Shown: positions 1 to 11,650 of the stretch, in pieces
How the letters are laid out: the number at the start of each line of letters is the position of its first letter
Numbering within the stretch: position 1 is the first letter of the stretch
NCBI GenBank assembly: GCA_029747015.1
Contig: JAKOGI010001542.1
Span: forward strand, 155,633-219,632
Source of the DNA: Carnegiea gigantea
Taxonomy: Eukaryota; Streptophyta; Magnoliopsida; Caryophyllales; Cactaceae
Direction of reading: 5' to 3'
DNA length: 64,000 bases
Translations under genes and position numbers: made by a program
The notes under the pieces: model-generated
Databases searched by the model: none
The model's input: only the letters and a program-made list of their open reading frames with translations
What the model was told of the DNA's origin: nothing

Positions 1-2309
1 TTACAAAGATTCAATTTTTAGTTTCGTAAAACCGTTATCATTGCGAAATGTTTTATTCCCCAACCCAACTTGTTTTGGCCGTTTTGAAGCCCAACAAGTT
101 TGCTTGTTAACCTAACTAGTTGCCATGATTAAGCTTAACCATGGTTAGTCCAAAAAAATCATTATCTAGTTAAAAACTCAGCCAAATGAGTTGATTAGTC
201 AAAAAACACACAACTCAATCCAAAACACTTTCTGTCTCTCCTTTCTCTCTCTTCATGGCCAGCCAGCTCCAGCAGTAGACTGGGTGTTTTTTAGCTAGTT
301 TTTTAGCCAGCCCTGGTGGTTTCTGACTCCCCCAACATCCTAGTACCTCAAGCTACCATCCTCCATCATCAAAACCACTAAACATCACCTCTATCTCTGC
401 TTATCTTCAAGCAAAGTGAGTAATTTTGAAACTTAATCTTGTTGGTTTTGCTTTTTACTTTAGCTTTGATTCTTGTTTTGATGTTTGTGATCTTTGATCA
501 TGATATTTTGATAAGAAATAAGAGTTTTCTTGATGTTATTCATGGTGGAGTTGAGGTTGGATCATGCTAGGGTTAGGATTGGGGTTAATCATGCAAGCTT
601 GATGTTAAAGTGTTGGATTTTGATTGTTTTTTCTTTAATTTGGTCATATTCTAATCTATTGGTGTTTATGATGATGTTCTGGGTGATTTCAAATGAGTTG
701 AAGTGAGTCCAAGCTGACCATAAACTAGGGTTTTGGCAAATAAGGTATGGTTTGGATTAAACGAGCTTTAAGCTTGGTTTATGTGTGTATTTGATTGAAA
801 AGTAATCTTTACTGGATATGATTATGAAGTGAATTTGAGTGTGGCAATTTTGTATACTGTTGGGATGGACCAAATTTTGTTTACATGCTTTTAAGGAATG
901 GTTTAAGTTGAGGATTTGTGTCAAAAAGAGAGGGAAATGCTAAAACAGTGAGGGCTGAAATTTCAGAAAAATAGGATAGAGTTCACGGTTAAACTGGTAA
1001 TGATAAGCCCATTAGAAAATTATGATTTTTGGTGGGTAGATAGTTCAGTGTGTTAGCTTTCAAATTCCTTTTGAATTGCCTTAATCTGAGGTCTGTGGAA
1101 AAAGTTATGGTCGTTTTACAAAAACTATGTAGAATGGACCAAAATTGACATGCTTGTGTTCTAGCCTCATTTTGGGAATTCTATTGTAGGAATCAAACTT
1201 GGTGTTCCAACTAAAAGATTTTTGGGACTTCCTAAGCTTTTTATATTGGGGTTTTGAGTCCCAATCAGAGATCAGATGATTAAGTTATGAGTCATTCTTT
1301 CCAAGCCTCTGTTATACTTTTACTTTTTTTTTTACTAAATTATTAGCTATAAAGTAAATAATTTTGCTAACTGTATGTTCCTACAACGATAATTTTGTAC
1401 AGAATCAGGGCCTAATCTATCATTCCTTCCTTTTGTGCATAATATTATTCAGTGAGCTTACATTTAAAAATTTTAGGTACGTTCATTACCTCTATCTTTA
1501 GAAATCAGCACGTATTTATCGAAATTATAATGTTTTGGTAAGTACATCAATGAATCACTTTAATCAGTGATTTATCACATAATTAATTATCCCATCAATT
1601 ATCAATTACAGGGCATAGCCCTTCAGTTATCCATGTAGCTTCAGATAAGGCCCCAATCGGCTTGGCCGGTGTGCACCTATCTTCAGATCGTAATAGTTAC
1701 CAGGGATTCACTATCAGATAATAATTGACAATGCAGTTTCATATTTATCTCATTTCTTATGTTTAATTAAAAATGAATTGCAATATGGCTCCAACCAGTT
1801 TTTTTTTCTATGAATGTTTAACAACACAGGAATGCATGTACTGAGCTTCGGCTCATAGTTCGAAATGTTTTTATGTTTTATTTTAGGAAAGTGTTCAGTG
1901 AATCGCCTTTAGGCGGGCAGGACGGCTGAAGATGATAAGTGAACTGGGAAGTCTATCTGGAATAGTGGTGTATTATTGTTGAGATGTTATAACACCGTAT
2001 TATGATATATTTTGGTATTAAAATTGTATATTTTATCAGAATTCTATATTTTGGTGTAATTCTTGAGATGTTCAAATGGTTTTGATGTTAGAAAAATTTC
2101 TATATTTATCTAAGTGATCTGATGGATTGTGATGGTGTGAATGCCTTTGATGGTAAACATTGATTATTATGAACAAGTTTATTATGTACAAGCAAAGCCT
2201 TGTCCTTGTTGGACGGCAGTAACACCTAATCATTTGGGTTATTATTTCTAATTGGGGAAACTAATGGAAGAAATGCAAATAGTGATTTACTTACATTTAG
2301 GGTGTTACA
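1..2309 (+). repeat. Left (5') LTR of the chromovirus, partial
   Basis: This aligns along its whole length with 8508-10769. It ends ...gggtgttaca, the usual CA terminus, directly before the primer site. It contains about 33 bases near 2175-2205 that the right LTR lacks, so the right copy has suffered a deletion there. There is no coding frame of note; this stretch would hold promoter and polyadenylation signals of the element, which I cannot pinpoint with confidence. Confidence 0.92.
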
Positions 2310-2313
2310 GATT

Positions 2314-2331
2314 TGGTATTAGAGCCAGGTT
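2314..2331 (+). other. Primer binding site, initiator tRNA-Met type
   Basis: The sequence tggtattagagccaggtt lies 4 bases after the LTR end. It is complementary to the 3' end of plant initiator tRNA-Met apart from one C-to-T change in the usual tggtatcagagcc core. It would start minus-strand DNA synthesis. Confidence 0.88.
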
Positions 2332-2519
2332 GAGATTTTCTTTATGGAATGTGGAGTTTAAAAATAAGAGGGTGAGAATAGTTGGTAATGAGGGCCATTG
2401 TATATGGCTAGAGTGATATTAGAAGTGTAGTAACGATGTTAAAAATGCCGGTTGTCTACATTTGCATGTTCCTTAATTATGGTTATGTATGCCTCTCATA
2501 TATGTCTTTTCTTTGTTAG

Positions 2520-3245
2520 ATGGACCCTTATGGTGTTAACATGATGCTGGGTACATCTATGGCTGCTCACATCATGCTGCTATATGCTAGTATAGAGGCT
2601 TATGCACAGGACCCTTTTACTAAGTTTCACAGTATTACGGTCCATGCACATAGACTGCTCTGGTCGTTACTCGCAGTTCATCCGTGGGTGGAGTTTAGGC
2701 TCCGTTATCATCACTATATGGTAACAGGGAACCTAGGTTGGGACGGGCCTAGGTTTCAAGCCCAGAGGGCTTGGACTATTATCACTACAGAGTTGTTATT
2801 GAGGGAGGAGTTTGCGGAGAGGGGGATTTCCATGGAGACTCTACAGCATGTCTTCCCATTACATCAGGCATATCCCCCGCCTGCAGCCTCAGCACCAGCA
2901 TAGGGACCACCCTCCCTGCTCACACCAGGTACCCCACTGATGGCTGACAGTCCTGGGGAGGCTCATATGGTGATATACCTCCCTGATACACCAGAGATAG
3001 TGGTGGTTAGTTCTGACGACAAGGGCCATAAAGAGAAGGAGGAAAATCCCAAGGAGGATTAGGACATTGATGAGGCAGTAGTAGAGCAGTAGTGGGATCA
3101 GGATATTGATGAGAAGATAGTGGAGCAATAGGTTGAGTAGGAGGATGGTGATGCCGAGTCAGAGGCATCGACTAGCAGCTTCGATTCAAGCGAAGAGCCT
3201 GATGATGAGTCCGACCCGGATTACGATCCATCTAGGGATCGTTAG
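2520..3245 (+). pseudogene. Extra leader reading frame between primer site and gag
   Basis: One frame runs about 240 codons from the ATG at 2520 to TAG at 3243, interrupted by five stops at 2901, 3060, 3090, 3129 and 3138, all TAG. The first 127 residues are open and contain a globular-looking part rich in His, Leu and Trp. The second half is strongly acidic, ending in an Asp/Glu/Ser-rich tail, and holds a short internal duplication based on a DIDE..VEQ motif. The frame stays in register through all five stops, with no frameshift, which supports a former protein. I do not recognise the family. Standard Tekay elements are described by gag-pol alone, so this is an additional product of unknown role. 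Confidence 0.55.
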
Positions 3246-3635
3246 TTGGTTCTAGGGGTTGGAGTTAGTAGTTTTCTTTTGAGCCCTATTTGTTTATAAC
3301 ATGGTTAGTTTGGATGGATGTATTTTGCGTAGGATATGACATTGTATATAGCTAGTCCAATCTTCTCCGACCGTGATAACATGGTCCGTATCTCTTTTTG
3401 GTCATGTGGTGGACCTAGTGTCTAGGGGATAGTTAGTGTTTGGGGTTGAGGTAGGAGTCAAAACTGACTTTGCCTAGTCGGTTAGATGTAATATGTTTTA
3501 CTGATCATGTGTATAAACAGGCAGTCATATATGTAGATAAGCAGTTATGAAATGATATAATGAAGCTTTGGGTTTGTTTTCAATAATCTTTGAGTTATAT
3601 TAAATGTATCTGTTGGGCATACTTATCTGATATAT
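3246..3635 (+). other. Untranslated spacer before gag
   Basis: About 390 bases between the leader frame and gag. No frame, repeat or RNA gene is evident. Confidence 0.6.
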
Positions 3636-4723
3636 TTGGGTATTCTAGTGATTAAATTATTTCATCAATGTATGATCAGAATGTCCGAATCAGTGCACAA
3701 CAATGCAGAGATTCATATAGAGGAAATCTCAGATCATGGCCAGGGATCGGGTGATCAAGCCTCCCATCATGTGCCATCAAATTTTAGCCAAATGCCACCG
3801 ATTTCTTCTGAGTTAGCTAACAACATTGGGGACCGGAACTGCTGGCTGGCCTTAATAGTAGAATTGATGAAGTGGATTCCCCAAGTACCTACTGAAACCC
3901 CTCCTGAAGAGGATAAATTAGCGGATAGGGTAGCACGATGCAACCCTAAAGTTTATGATGGAACTTATGATCTAGTAGTATTAGAGGAGTGGATAAGGGG
4001 AATGGAGAAAATATTTACAGTGTAGAAGTGCTAGAAGAAAAGAAAGTAAACATTGGGATGTATTATTTGACCAGTGAAGCTGACATTTGGTGGAATACTG
4101 TTAAGGATAAGCTCGTAGGGCCTGAATTCACTTGGAATAAATTGCTGAGTGAGTTGAGGGTAAAATTCTACCCAGTTGTGGTCCAGAGGCAAAAGGAGAA
4201 AGAGTTTATGGAGCTGAAGATGAGTGGCATCATGACTGTGATGTAGTACGCCAGTAAGTTCACAAAATTATCTAGGTTTGTTCCTGAGTTTATATCATCT
4301 GAAAGGTTGAAGATGAGAAGGTTTGAAGAGGGTTTGACCTTTTATATTCGAAATCAGTTAGTTGGGCAACCAATTTTGACTTACCAAGAACTATATGAGC
4401 GAACAATTGAAGTGGAGTGAGTAAAGACAGAGTTGAGAGTACTGAACCCAATCAAAAAAAAGAAAAAGGGGTTTGAGCGAGGAACTCCAAGTGAGAGTGT
4501 GAACCAGAAGAAACCTACTCCTGCTCCCCCCAAGAGCCATTCTGCAGGCTCAACAGCGCCTTGTGCGAAATGCGACAGAACAAATCACACCACCCCTGAA
4601 TGCCAAGTAGGAACTAATAAGTGCATGTGGTGTGGAAGCCATGAACACTTGATTACTGCATGCCCCCGAAGGATGAAGGCTGTAAAGAAAGGTGTAGCAA
4701 GACCCTTGGCCCCACCTCGCTAA
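3636..4723 (+). pseudogene. gag: gag polyprotein (capsid plus two zinc knuckles), broken
   Basis: Gag would form the cytoplasmic particle that packages element RNA. The frame opens at 3636, shifts once near 4022 (a base appears lost) and carries stops at 4244 (TAG) and 4418 (TGA). The capsid-like region has the typical motif around WIRGMEKIF and a stretch near EADIWWNTVKDKLVGPEFTW. The C-terminus contains two tandem CX2CX4HX4C zinc knuckles: CAKCDRTNHTTPEC and CMWCGSHEHLITAC, both with all metal ligands intact. A Lys-rich linker precedes them. The frame ends at TAA 4721 and continues in register into the protease. Identification as chromovirus gag is secure; function is lost. Confidence 0.88.
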
Positions 4724-5240
4724 GGGGCCCCACCACTAAGGCCTGCAGTAGTAGGACGGGCGTATGTAATGAGCAAGAAGGAAGCTGCCACCTCTGGTAC
4801 GGTAGTCACTGGAACTCTCTTTTTAAGTTCAAAGCCATTTTGTGTATTATTTGATTCGAGTGCTACTCATTTATTTATACCCACCCGATCTGTGATGCAA
4901 TAAACCTGGAAGATAAGAAGACGAAAATCAATTATAGGATCAAGCTACCCAATGATTGTGTGATTGAATGCCCTATCTCCTATAAACTTGTTCCCATTAC
5001 CATTGGTGGAACCACATTCCCTGTGGATTTAATTCAATTTGATTTGTCTGATTTTGACATCATTCTGGCAATGAATTGGTTGCACACCTATGGAGCTAAG
5101 ATTGACTGTGAGGATCTTAAGGTTATTTTGAAAGATAAAAAGGGAGAGAAGTATTCTTCTATGGGCAGAGAGAGGAAAAATCCTATCCTTTGATTTCCGC
5201 TATGAAAGCAAGTAAGCTATTATGTCAAGGGTGTATAGGA
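4724..5240 (+). pseudogene. Retrotransposon aspartic protease, broken
   Basis: The protease would cut the Gag-Pol polyprotein. The catalytic triad region reads LFDSSATH (Asp codon at 4853), where the usual motif is DSGAT, so the conserved Gly is replaced by Ser. A stop (TAA) follows at about 4901 and the frame changes before 4960. From there 77 residues are open, including the C-terminal protease motif around FDIILAMNWL. It lies directly after gag in the same original frame, as expected for a single gag-pol reading frame in this lineage. Confidence 0.85.
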
Positions 5241-6075
5241 TATTGGTGTTATGCTATTGACACCCAAGAAAAAGCTAGAAATATTCCTGTAGTCAGTGAA
5301 TTTGAGGATGTTTTCCCTAAAGAGTTATCAGAATTACCCCCGTAGAGGAAAATAAATTTTGGAATTAAATTAATCCCTAATGCCCAATCTATTTCCAAAG
5401 CCCTATATCGTATGACCCTAACTGAGCTTAAGGAACTAAAGCTTCAATTAGATGAGCTGTTGCAGAAGGGCTTTATTAGGCCAAGTGCGTCACCATGAGG
5501 TACCCCAGTGTTGCACCATGGGGTGCCCCAGTGTTTTTTGTAAAGAAAAAGGATGGAATCTTAAGGTCGTATATTGACTACAGGGAGTTAAACAAGACCA
5601 CCATCAAAAATAAATGTCCTTTGCTGTAAATCGATGACTTGTTTGATCAATTGCAAGGAGAGGAGTCTTCTCTAATTTTGATTTGCGGTCAGGGTACCAC
5701 TAACTTAGGATTAAGCCTGAAGACATCCCCAAGACTGCATTTATAACTAGGTATGATCACTACGAGTTGACAGTGATGGCATTTGGTCTCACCAATGCTC
5801 CCGTAGCCTTAATGGATCTTATGAACAGAGTCTTCACACCCTATCTAGACAAATTTGTGGTGGTGTTCATAGATGACATTCTTATCTATTCTAAGGACAG
5901 AGATGAACATGCTGTTCATTTGAGGATGGTGTTACAAACCTTAAGAGAGCATCAACTTTATGGCAAATTAAAGAAGTGTGAATTTTGGTTGGAAGAAGTG
6001 GTGTTTTCGGGTCATGTAGTTGCAAAAGAAGGAATCAAAGTTGACCCCAGAAGGTGAAGGCAATCACGGAATGGT
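5241..6075 (+). pseudogene. pol: Reverse transcriptase, broken
   Basis: This domain would copy element RNA to DNA. Conserved blocks are readable in the three frames: the EFEDVFP lead-in, the [15 protein letters not shown] block, VKKKDG, the IDYRELNK block, a PKTAF-like strand, GLTNAP, and the catalytic FIDDILIYS box with its Asp pair at 5872-5877. Damage includes TAG at 5343, TGA at 5496, TAA at 5701, a 23-bp tandem duplication at 5491-5536, and a frameshift near 6050. The 96 residues at 5767-6057 are open and hold the palm motif. Order and motifs are those of Ty3/gypsy elements. Confidence 0.9.
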
Positions 6076-6660
6076 CAAGGCTTGCTAATATCACTGAGAT
6101 TAGAAGCTTTCTGGGTCTAGCAGGTTACTACCGAAGGTTCGTCAAGGACTTTTCAAAAATAGCTTCACCCGTGGCCAACCTGCTGAAGAAAGCGAACAAG
6201 TTTGAGCAGACCGAAAAATGTGATAAAGGTTTTCAAGAGCTAAGGCAGCGACTAACTACCGCTCCAATCTAACGCTACCAATGGAAGGTAAGGAGTATAC
6301 CTTTTTATAGTGATGCTTCAAAGAACGGATTAGGGTGTGTTCTGATGCATGAAGATAAGGTAGTAGCTTATGCGTCTCAACAGCTCAAGCCCTATGAGAA
6401 AAACTATCCTACCCATGACTTAGAGTTGGCAGCCATGGTCTTTGAGCTGAAAATTCGGAGACATTACTTATATGGAGTACCATACAAGATTTATACTGAC
6501 CATCAAAGTTTGAAGTATATCTTCACCCAGAAGGAGCTCAACTTGAGGCAACGATGTTGGCTTGAGCTGCTTAAGGATTATGATTTGCAAATTCAATATC
6601 ATCCAGCAAAAGTAAATGTTGTAGTAGGTGCCCTAAGTAGGAAAGTGCAACATAGCTCAA
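6076..6660 (+). pseudogene. pol: RNase H domain, broken
   Basis: This domain would remove the RNA strand during reverse transcription. The connection motif [15 protein letters not shown] opens it, followed by the first catalytic Asp in [13 protein letters not shown] (about 6306-6345), then [10 protein letters not shown] and the [11 protein letters not shown] block near 6495. Frameshifts near 6270 and 6300 separate the parts. From 6345 the frame is open through the end of this domain and into the integrase N-terminus. Confidence 0.87.
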
Positions 6661-7620
6661 ATACAGTGGTGATTACTCAGTTGAGTCTCTTGAAAGAACT
6701 TAAGAACTTGGGAATTCAACTAGTGTCCCATAAGCAAGCACATGTTCAATTATCAGCACTTACCTTACAGCATTTCATAGTGGAGGAAATTCGAGCGAAC
6801 CAAGAAAGTGATCCTGAACTCCAAAGAATAAAGCAAAATTTAGAGAAAGGAAAGTCTCCCGGGTTTGTAGTACATGATGATGGGATCCTGCGATTCCAGA
6901 ATCACCTATGTGTGCCCCAAAATGAGGAATTAAGGAAGCAAATCCTAGAGGAGGCTCACAATATTCGCTACTTGGTGTATCTACGAGGCACCAAGATGTA
7001 CAGAGATTTAAGGCAATGCTTTTGGTGGAATAATATGAAAAAGGAGGTTGCAAAATATATAGACAAGTGTCTGACCTGCCAGAAAGTTAAAGCAGAGCAT
7101 CAACATCCCGTGCGTTAATTGAGACCCCTAGAAATTCCCACTTGGAAGTGGGATTAGATCTCAATGGATTTTGTTGTGGATTTACCCCTTTCTTCCTTAA
7201 AGAAGAATGCCATTTGGGTGATAGTCGATCGACCTACTAAGTTGGCCCATTTTTTGCCAATCAAAGATACCTAAGCAGTTGAAAAATTAGCCTAGTTGTA
7301 TGTTGAAAAGATAGTCCGATTACACAGAATCCTCTTAGATATAGTATCAGATAGGGATCAAAGATTCCAACCCCGTTTTTGACAAGCACTTCAAAAGGCC
7401 TTTGGGACCAAATTGAACTTTAGCAGCTCTTGTCACCCTAAGACAGATGAGCAAACAGAAAGAGTGAATCAAATTCTAGAGGACATGTTAAGAGCTTGTG
7501 TGTTGGAGTTCCAAAGAAAGTGAGAAGACGATTTACCGTTGGTGGAGTTTTCTTATAACAATAGCTACCTGTCCACCATCAGAATGACCCCGTTTAAGGC
7601 TTTATATGAAAGAAAATGTA
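6661..7620 (+). pseudogene. pol: Integrase (zinc finger and DDE core), broken
   Basis: Integrase would join element DNA to the chromosome in the nucleus. The N-terminal HHCC finger is visible at about 6950-7080, but its second His appears replaced by Tyr; the CLTC pair is intact. In the core, the Asp after SM is at 7167, the second Asp in VSDRD at 7350, and the Glu in QTERVNQ at 7458. The last two are 36 codons apart, the classic DX35E spacing. Stops lie at about 7116, 7155, 7272, 7293, 7380 and 7521. All three catalytic residues survive although the gene is dead. Confidence 0.88.
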
Positions 7621-8191
7621 GAACCCCACTGTGTTGGAGTGACTTGGATGAAGCATTGGTTATAGGCCCTGAAATGATCCAGGAAATCGTGGAAGCAATA
7701 AGAAGGATTCGGGAGTATATTAAGGTTGCCAAGAGTCTTCAAAAGAGTTATGCGGACAAGAGAAGGAGGCCTTTGGAGTTTCAAATAGGCGATAAAGTTT
7801 TTCTGAAAGTATCGCTAACTAAGGGTATCAAGAGGTTTGGGGTACGAGGCAAATTGAGTCAAAGATATATTAGACCATATGAAACATTGAAAAGTTGAAT
7901 CCTGTAGCTTATCGTTTGGATCTGCTGGTAGAACTAGAACACGTGCATCACGTGTTTTACATCTCTCAGCTTCGAAAGTATACCCCAGATCCAAGCCACG
8001 CCATTTTATCTGAACCAATTGAAATCACAGCAGATTTAGTATATGAAGAGCAACCAATCCAAATAGTAAATTACAGGATTAAGCAATTGCCCAACAAACA
8101 CATACCTCTGGTCAAAGTGCTATGGTCAAATCATACCTCCGAAGAAGCTACTTGGGAGACTAAAGAGAAAATGAAAGCCAAATATTCATAA
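7621..8191 (+). pseudogene. pol: Integrase C-terminus and chromodomain, broken
   Basis: The tail contains the integrase GKL/SxRYIxPY-type block (near 7850-7880) and, after a frameshift near 7895, a 98-residue open frame ending in a chromodomain: hydrophobic strand LVKVLWSNH, then EEATWETKEKMKAKY. Chromodomains of this kind steer insertion toward marked chromatin in plant chromoviruses. Position at the extreme 3' end of pol and sequence type support the Tekay/Del lineage. Confidence 0.85.
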
Positions 8192-8250
8192 TTATTTGAG
8201 GTAATCTTGCATTACATGGAAAAGTCATAAGTTTCGAGGGCAAAACTCTT

Positions 8251-8260
8251 TAAGGGGGGA
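8251..8260 (+). other. Polypurine tract of the chromovirus
   Basis: taagggggga lies 4 bases before the right LTR start at 8265 and would prime plus-strand DNA synthesis. Confidence 0.85.
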
Positions 8261-8264
8261 AGAC

Positions 8265-10769
8265 TGTAATAGCCCAACTCTAAAATTATTTAATTATGTT
8301 TATTGATTTAATTATCTCATGTTCATAATTTTTTTCCTTATATTCATTTATTGCATTTATTCACCATGGTGGAAAAATTTTGTTTGGGTCCTCACTTGGC
8401 AATTCGAATTTTATTTGTTTATTTAATTAATTAACGAAAACTTTGGAAGAATTGATAGTAGGCCCTAACAAGTTTAATTTAAGTAATTTATTTTGTTTTT
8501 CGTAACATTACAAAGATTTAATTTTTAGTTTCGTAAAAACGTTATCGTTATGAAGCGTTTATTCCCGAACCCAACTTATTTTGGTCGTTTTGAAGCCCAA
8601 CAAGTTTGCTTGTTAACCTAACTAGTTACCATGATTAAGCTTAACCATGTTTAGTCCAAAAAAATCATTCTCTAGGTAAAAACTCAGCCAAATGAGTTAA
8701 TTAGACAAAAAACACACAACTCAATCCAAAACACTTTCTCTGTCTCCTTTCTCTCTCCTCACAGCCAGCCGGCTCTAGAAGCAAACTAGGTGTTTTCTGG
8801 CCAATTTTTCGGCTGGCCCTAGTGATTTTTGACCCCCTAATATCCTAATACCTCAAGCTACCATCCTCCATCATCAAAACCACTAAACATCACCTCCATC
8901 TTTACTTATCTTCAAGCAAAGTGAGTAATCTTGAAACTTCATCTTGTTGGTTTTGTTTTTCACTTTAGTTTTGATTCTTGTTTTGATGTTGATGATCTTT
9001 GATCATGATGTTTTGATAAGAAATAAGAGTTTTTTTTGATGTTGGTCATGGTGGAGTTGAGGTTGGATCATGCTAGGGTTAGGGTTGGTGTTAATCATGC
9101 AATTTTGATGTTGGATTTTGATTGTTTTATCTTTAATTTGGTCATCTTCTAAATTATTGGTGTTTATGATGATGTTTTTGGTGATTTTAAATGAGTTGGA
9201 GTGAGTCTAACTTGGCCATAAACTAGGGTTTGTGCAAATAATGGTTTGTATTAAACTAGCTTTAAGCTTGGTTTATTTGTGTATTTGATTGAAAAGTGAT
9301 CTTTATTGGATATGATTATGAAGTGAATTTGAGTGTGGTGATTTTGTATGCTATTGGGATGGACCAAAGTTTGTTTGCATGCTTTTAAGGAATGGTTTAA
9401 GTTGAGGATTTGTGTAAAAAAGAGAGGGAAATGCTAAATCAGTGAGGGCTGGAATGTCAGCAAAATAGGACAGAGTTCCCGATTAAACTAGTAATGATCA
9501 GCCCACTGGAAAATTATGATTTTTGGTAGATAGATAGTTCAGTGTGTTAGCTTTCAAATTCCTTTTGAATCACCTTAGTCTGAGATCTGTGGAAAAAGTT
9601 ATGGTCATTTTACCAAAACTGTGCAGAATAGACCAAAAATGATATGCTTGTGTTCTAGCGTCATTTTGGGAATTCTATTGCTAGAATCAAGCTTGGTGTT
9701 CAAAATGAAAGATTTTTGGGACTTTTAAGCTTTCTATATTGGGGTTTTGAGTCTCAATCAGAGGTTAGATGATTAAGTTATGAGTCATTCTTTCCAAGCT
9801 TCTGTTATACTTTTACTTTTCCTTTACTAAATTATTAGCTATGAAATAAATAATTTTGCTAACTGTATGTTCTTACAACGATAGTTTTGTATAGAATCAA
9901 GGCCTAATCTATCATTCCTTCCACTTTTGTGCATAATATTATTCAGTGAGATTACATTTAAAAATTTCAGGCACGTTCATTGTCTGTATCTTTAGAAATC
10001 AGCACGTATTTATCAAAATTATAATATTTTGGTAAGTACATCAATGAATCAGTTTGATAAGTGATTTATCACATAATTAGTCATCCCATCAATTATATGT
10101 TATAGGGCATAGCCCTTTAGTTGCTCATGCAGCTTCAGGACAGGCCCCAATCGGCTGGGCAGGTGTACACCTATCTTCAGATCGTAACAGTTGCCAGAGG
10201 TTCACTATCAGATAATAATTGACAACGTAGTTTCATATTTATCTCATTCCTTGTGTTCAATTAAAAATGAATTGCAATATGGGCCCAACCAGTTTTTTTC
10301 CATGAATGTTTAACAATACAGGAATGCATGTACTAAGCTTTGGCTCACAGTTTGAAATGTTTTCATGTTTTGTTTTAGGAAAGTGTTCAGTGAATCACCC
10401 TCAGGCGGGCAGGACGGTTGAAGATAATAAGTGAGCCAGGAAGTCTATCTGGAATAGTGGTATATTATCATTGAGATGTTATAACACCATATTGTGATGT
10501 ATTTTGGTGTTGAGACTGTATATTTTATCAGAATTCTATATTTTGGTGTAATTCTTAAGATGTTCGAATGGTTTTGATGTTAGAACAATTTCTATATTTA
10601 TCTAAGTGATCTGATGGGTTGTGATGGTGTGAATGCCTTTGATGGTAAACATTGATTATTATGAATTGTTGGACGGCGGTAACGCCTAATAATTTGGGTT
10701 ATTATTTCTAATTTGGAAAAATAATGAAAGAAATACAAACAGTGATTTACTTACATTTGGGATGTTACA
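8265..10769 (+). repeat. Right (3') LTR of the chromovirus, complete
   Basis: 2505 bases, starting tgtaatagccc and ending gggatgttaca, so with the expected TG...CA ends. It matches 1-2309 from position 8508 on. It has a deletion of about 33 bases near 10665 relative to the left copy. Confidence 0.93.
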
Positions 10770-11002
10770 AAAAATCTTTCTTTTCTAAAATGCTTAAAAT
10801 GGCCAAATGCGAATTTCCTATTTATTAGGAACTTACTCATATCATAAAAACATCTTATTGTGCTGGCTAGGGGAGATCTACACTGCCCCTAAGTGAGATC
10901 GTCACTCATAGCTAACGTTATCCCCGGAGTATACGTACTTAAAATTTTGGCCAAAACGCATCTTAGCAGAGCAACTCTAACTTCGATATGTTCCTCTGTA
11001 GG

Positions 11003-11222
11003 GCAACATCTCACACCAGATAGTCATATCTTGAGTCCAGTCCCCCTCAATGTTTTCTTACGCGTCACACATCATAATATATCTGGGGACAGCTCACACC
11101 AAGATAGTTATATCATGAATCCAGTTCCCGGGAACAGCTCACGCCATCTTTGCCTCCAACTCCCAACATTACCTTTGGGGGAAATAGCTCACGTCATCTT
11201 TGTGTCCAGTTCCCACCCTCAA
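11003..11222. repeat. Degenerate tandem repeat, four units
   Basis: Four loosely similar units, each with a ctcac(a/g)cca core followed by a (a/t)ccagttccc-type end: near 11003, 11091, 11134 and 11184. Spacing is irregular (about 45-90 bases). It lies inside the LARD-related LTR. Confidence 0.45.
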
Positions 11223-11349
11223 GGTCTGGCCAATTGCCTAGCACTTTCTTAGCCTTTAAAACATATTTTATTTCTCTTTTTTAGTTTCTTACTGCGCTAA
11301 AATCCTACTTTTTAACAAACGACCATAACCTTTTAAAATGTTTATAGTT

Positions 11350-11650
11350 CATTCGTTTTTAATTAAAAACTTCTTATAAATGTAATAAGTTTGCTAACTC
11401 GTAAATTGACTTCATTTTTATCTTAAAACTTCTTATAAACGAAATAAGTTTGCTAACTCATAAATCAACTTCGTTTTTAACATAAGAACTTCTTATAAAC
11501 GTAATAAGTTTCCTAACTCGTAAATTGACTTTGTTTTTTAACTTAAAACTTCTTATAAACGAAATAAGTTTGCTAACTCGTAAATCGACTTCGTTTTTAA
11601 CTTAAAAGCTTCTTATAAACATAATAAGTTTGCTAACTCGTAAATCAAAA
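11350..11650. repeat. Tandem repeat, 59-60 bp unit x5, with alternating types
   Basis: The landmark aacttcttataaa recurs at 11368, 11427, 11487, 11547 and (as agcttcttataaa) 11607, so the period is 59-60 bases. Units 1 and 3 read gtaataag...taaattgac; units 2 and 4 read gaaataag...taaatc(a/g)ac, so the real repeat is a dimer of about 120 bases. The array is inside the LARD-related LTR. Confidence 0.85.

Larger units (their letters stand above)
1..10769 (+). mobile_element. Ty3/gypsy chromovirus (Tekay/Del-like), decayed, left end outside window
   Basis: A full LTR retrotransposon layout is visible: LTR, primer site matching initiator tRNA-Met, an extra leader frame, gag with two zinc knuckles, protease, reverse transcriptase, RNase H, integrase, chromodomain, polypurine tract and second LTR. 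Position 1 aligns with 8508 in the right LTR, so about 243 bases of the left LTR lie outside. Domain order PR-RT-RH-IN plus a C-terminal chromodomain and LTRs of about 2.5 kb fit the Tekay/Del lineage of plant chromoviruses. Every gene carries stops or frameshifts, so it cannot move by itself. The LTRs differ at roughly one base in ten over the first 280 aligned bases. It lies inside a minus-strand LTR of another family; the right flank starts aaaaa, but the matching left duplication is not visible. Confidence 0.9.

Noticed and set aside
11350..11650. CRISPR-like array
   Set aside because: Repeats are head to tail without unique spacers, and the DNA is eukaryotic.
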